A stretch of DNA of 64,000 nucleotides from Christiangramia salexigens (GTDB taxonomy: Bacteria > Bacteroidota > Bacteroidia > Flavobacteriales > Flavobacteriaceae), in the NCBI RefSeq assembly GCF_001889005.1, contig NZ_CP018153.1:2142501-2206500 (forward strand), in the 5' to 3' direction. Position 1 is the stretch's first letter. Every line of letters begins with the position of its first letter. The translations under genes and the position numbers were made by a program. Below, piece by piece: positions 63,091-64,000 of the stretch. A model generated the notes under the pieces. It had not been told where the DNA came from, searched no databases, and saw only the letters and a list, made by a program, of their open reading frames with translations.

Positions 63091-64000
63091 ATGGATATAG
63101 ATTTTATCAGAGACCAGTTCCCGGCCTTAAAGCGGGATTTTATATTTATGGACAATGCAGGTGGGTCACAGGTTCTGGGGAAGGTCATTGAAAGAATAAG
63201 TGGATACCTCGTCCACCACAATGTACAATTAGGAGCGTCTTACGCTGTTTCTGCTGAAGCCGGACGAAAACTGAAATATGCCACTGCTAAAATTGCTGAA
63301 CTTGTAAATGCCGCGAAACCTGAAGAAGTGGTGGTTGGGTCTTCCACCACCATGTTATTACGCCTGCTAAGCATCAGCATTAGCAAACAATGGAAAAAGG
63401 GAGATGAAGTGATCATTACAGACACAGATCATGAGGCAAACGTTTCTCCATGGATGGACCTTAAGGAAAAGGGAATCGAGGTGAGGATCTGGAAAGTTAA
63501 TCCTGAAAGTCTGGAACTCGAACTTAAAGATCTTAAAAAGCTTCTGAACGGAAGAACAAAACTTGTCGCCGTTACCCATGCTTCAAATGTACTTGGTACT
63601 ATCAACCCCATAAAAAAAATTGCAAAAGAAGTTCATAAGGCCGGTGCTCTCATATGTGTAGATGGCGTAGCTTATGCACCGCACCGAAAAGTAGATGTGA
63701 GGGATCTTGATGCCGACTTTTATACGTTTAGCTGGTACAAGACCTATGGCCCTCATCTTGCAGTGATGTATGGTAAACACAAGCAGTTGCTCAAACTCGA
63801 CAGTTTAAATCATTATTTCATAGGAAAAAAGGATGTACCCTATAAATTACAGCCGGGTAATTTCAATTTTGAATTAACCTATAGTGTGCTGGGGATCATT
63901 GAATATTATGAAGAATTGTACAGACATCATTTTAATTCCAAACCTCAGCCAGTATATACTGAAAAGCTTGCAAAAACCTTCGGACTTATCGCCAGTCATG
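63091..64000 (+). CDS. Class V aminotransferase / cysteine desulfurase-like PLP enzyme (3' end outside window)
   Basis: The frame is open from the ATG at 63091 to the window end (303 codons seen). The start MDIDFIRDQFPALKRDFIFMDNAGGSQV is typical of the cysteine desulfurase-like (SufS/CsdA-related) branch. Visible features are VVVGSSTTMLLRLLSISI (cofactor phosphate region), TDTDHEANVSPW (His stacking on PLP), VAVTHASNVLGTINPI, VDGVAYAPHRKVD (Asp on the pyridine nitrogen) and the PLP lysine Lys217 in TFSWYKTYGPH. The catalytic Cys of true desulfurases would lie beyond the window, so activity is not settled. It is divergent from the DUF5602-like gene. Confidence 0.88.
   Translation, partial: MDIDFIRDQFPALKRDFIFMDNAGGSQVLGKVIERISGYLVHHNVQLGASYAVSAEAGRKLKYATAKIAELVNAAKPEEVVVGSSTTMLLRLLSISISKQWKKGDEVIITDTDHEANVSPWMDLKEKGIEVRIWKVNPESLELELKDLKKLLNGRTKLVAVTHASNVLGTINPIKKIAKEVHKAGALICVDGVAYAPHRKVDVRDLDADFYTFSWYKTYGPHLAVMYGKHKQLLKLDSLNHYFIGKKDVPYKLQPGNFNFELTYSVLGIIEYYEELYRHHFNSKPQPVYTEKLAKTFGLIASH

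Overview
The window reads as chromosomal DNA from a marine-type member of the Bacteroidota, most likely Flavobacteriaceae and possibly close to Gramella/Christiangramia (the genus is inference). The signs are an AT-rich genome, a type IX secretion (T9SS) type-B C-terminal domain beside a PorP/SprF protein, two SusC/SusD polysaccharide utilisation loci (PULs), lipoproteins with acidic residues after the lipobox cysteine, a hybrid two-component PUL sensor, and -7 boxes of the TAnnTTTG type.

Layout. 1-4055: the 3' part of a large cadherin-repeat adhesin with a T9SS type-B sorting domain, followed by its PorP/SprF partner. 4139-8962: HupE/UreJ membrane protein, dCMP deaminase overlapping an S41 C-terminal protease, then on the minus strand MarC, a small membrane protein and a minimal FAD protein, and a cysteine-rich DUF3109 protein on the plus strand. 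8963-9549: a gene-poor stretch with a strong terminator and a direct repeat upstream of nrdB. 9550-14585: class I ribonucleotide reductase (nrdB, nrdA) and a dGTPase, so dNTP supply and removal are clustered. 14588-17933: DUF3078 protein, dxs and tadA.

18007-32489 (minus strand) is a laminarin / beta-1,3-glucan PUL: a SusR-like Y_Y_Y/LuxR-type regulator, SusC, SusD, a PKD plus carbohydrate-binding lipoprotein, a lipoprotein GH16, a GH3 and a second GH16. 32664-39204 holds a large outer-membrane protein that fuses a degenerate calcineurin-like phosphoesterase domain, a kinase-like core and an Omp85-like barrel, then a haloacid dehalogenase, a SYLF protein and a polytopic membrane protein. 39344-58532 (minus strand) is a fructan PUL: a hybrid two-component sensor with a sugar-binding periplasmic domain, an MFS sugar porter, three GH32 enzymes, SusC/SusD, two DUF4960-type surface lipoproteins and a fructokinase. 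Together they can sense fructose, bind and cut fructan at the surface, import the products and phosphorylate fructose.

The fructan PUL is bracketed by an intact tRNA-Arg(CCT) gene at 58791-58862 and a diverged copy of that tRNA's 3' end at 39290-39314, in the same orientation and about 19.5 kb away. This is the geometry left by a genomic island that integrated at a tRNA 3' end. No integrase is visible. Downstream of the tRNA (58981-64000) lie small lipoproteins, a DUF1028 protein, a DUF3095 cyclase-like protein, a DUF5602-like lipoprotein and the start of a class V aminotransferase that runs off the window.

The observations most worth following are the tRNA-bounded fructan island, the pseudo-phosphoesterase/kinase-like/Omp85 fusion, the Asp-to-Glu change at the expected nucleophile of two of the three GH32 enzymes, and intercistronic hairpins that split both PUL operons at comparable places.
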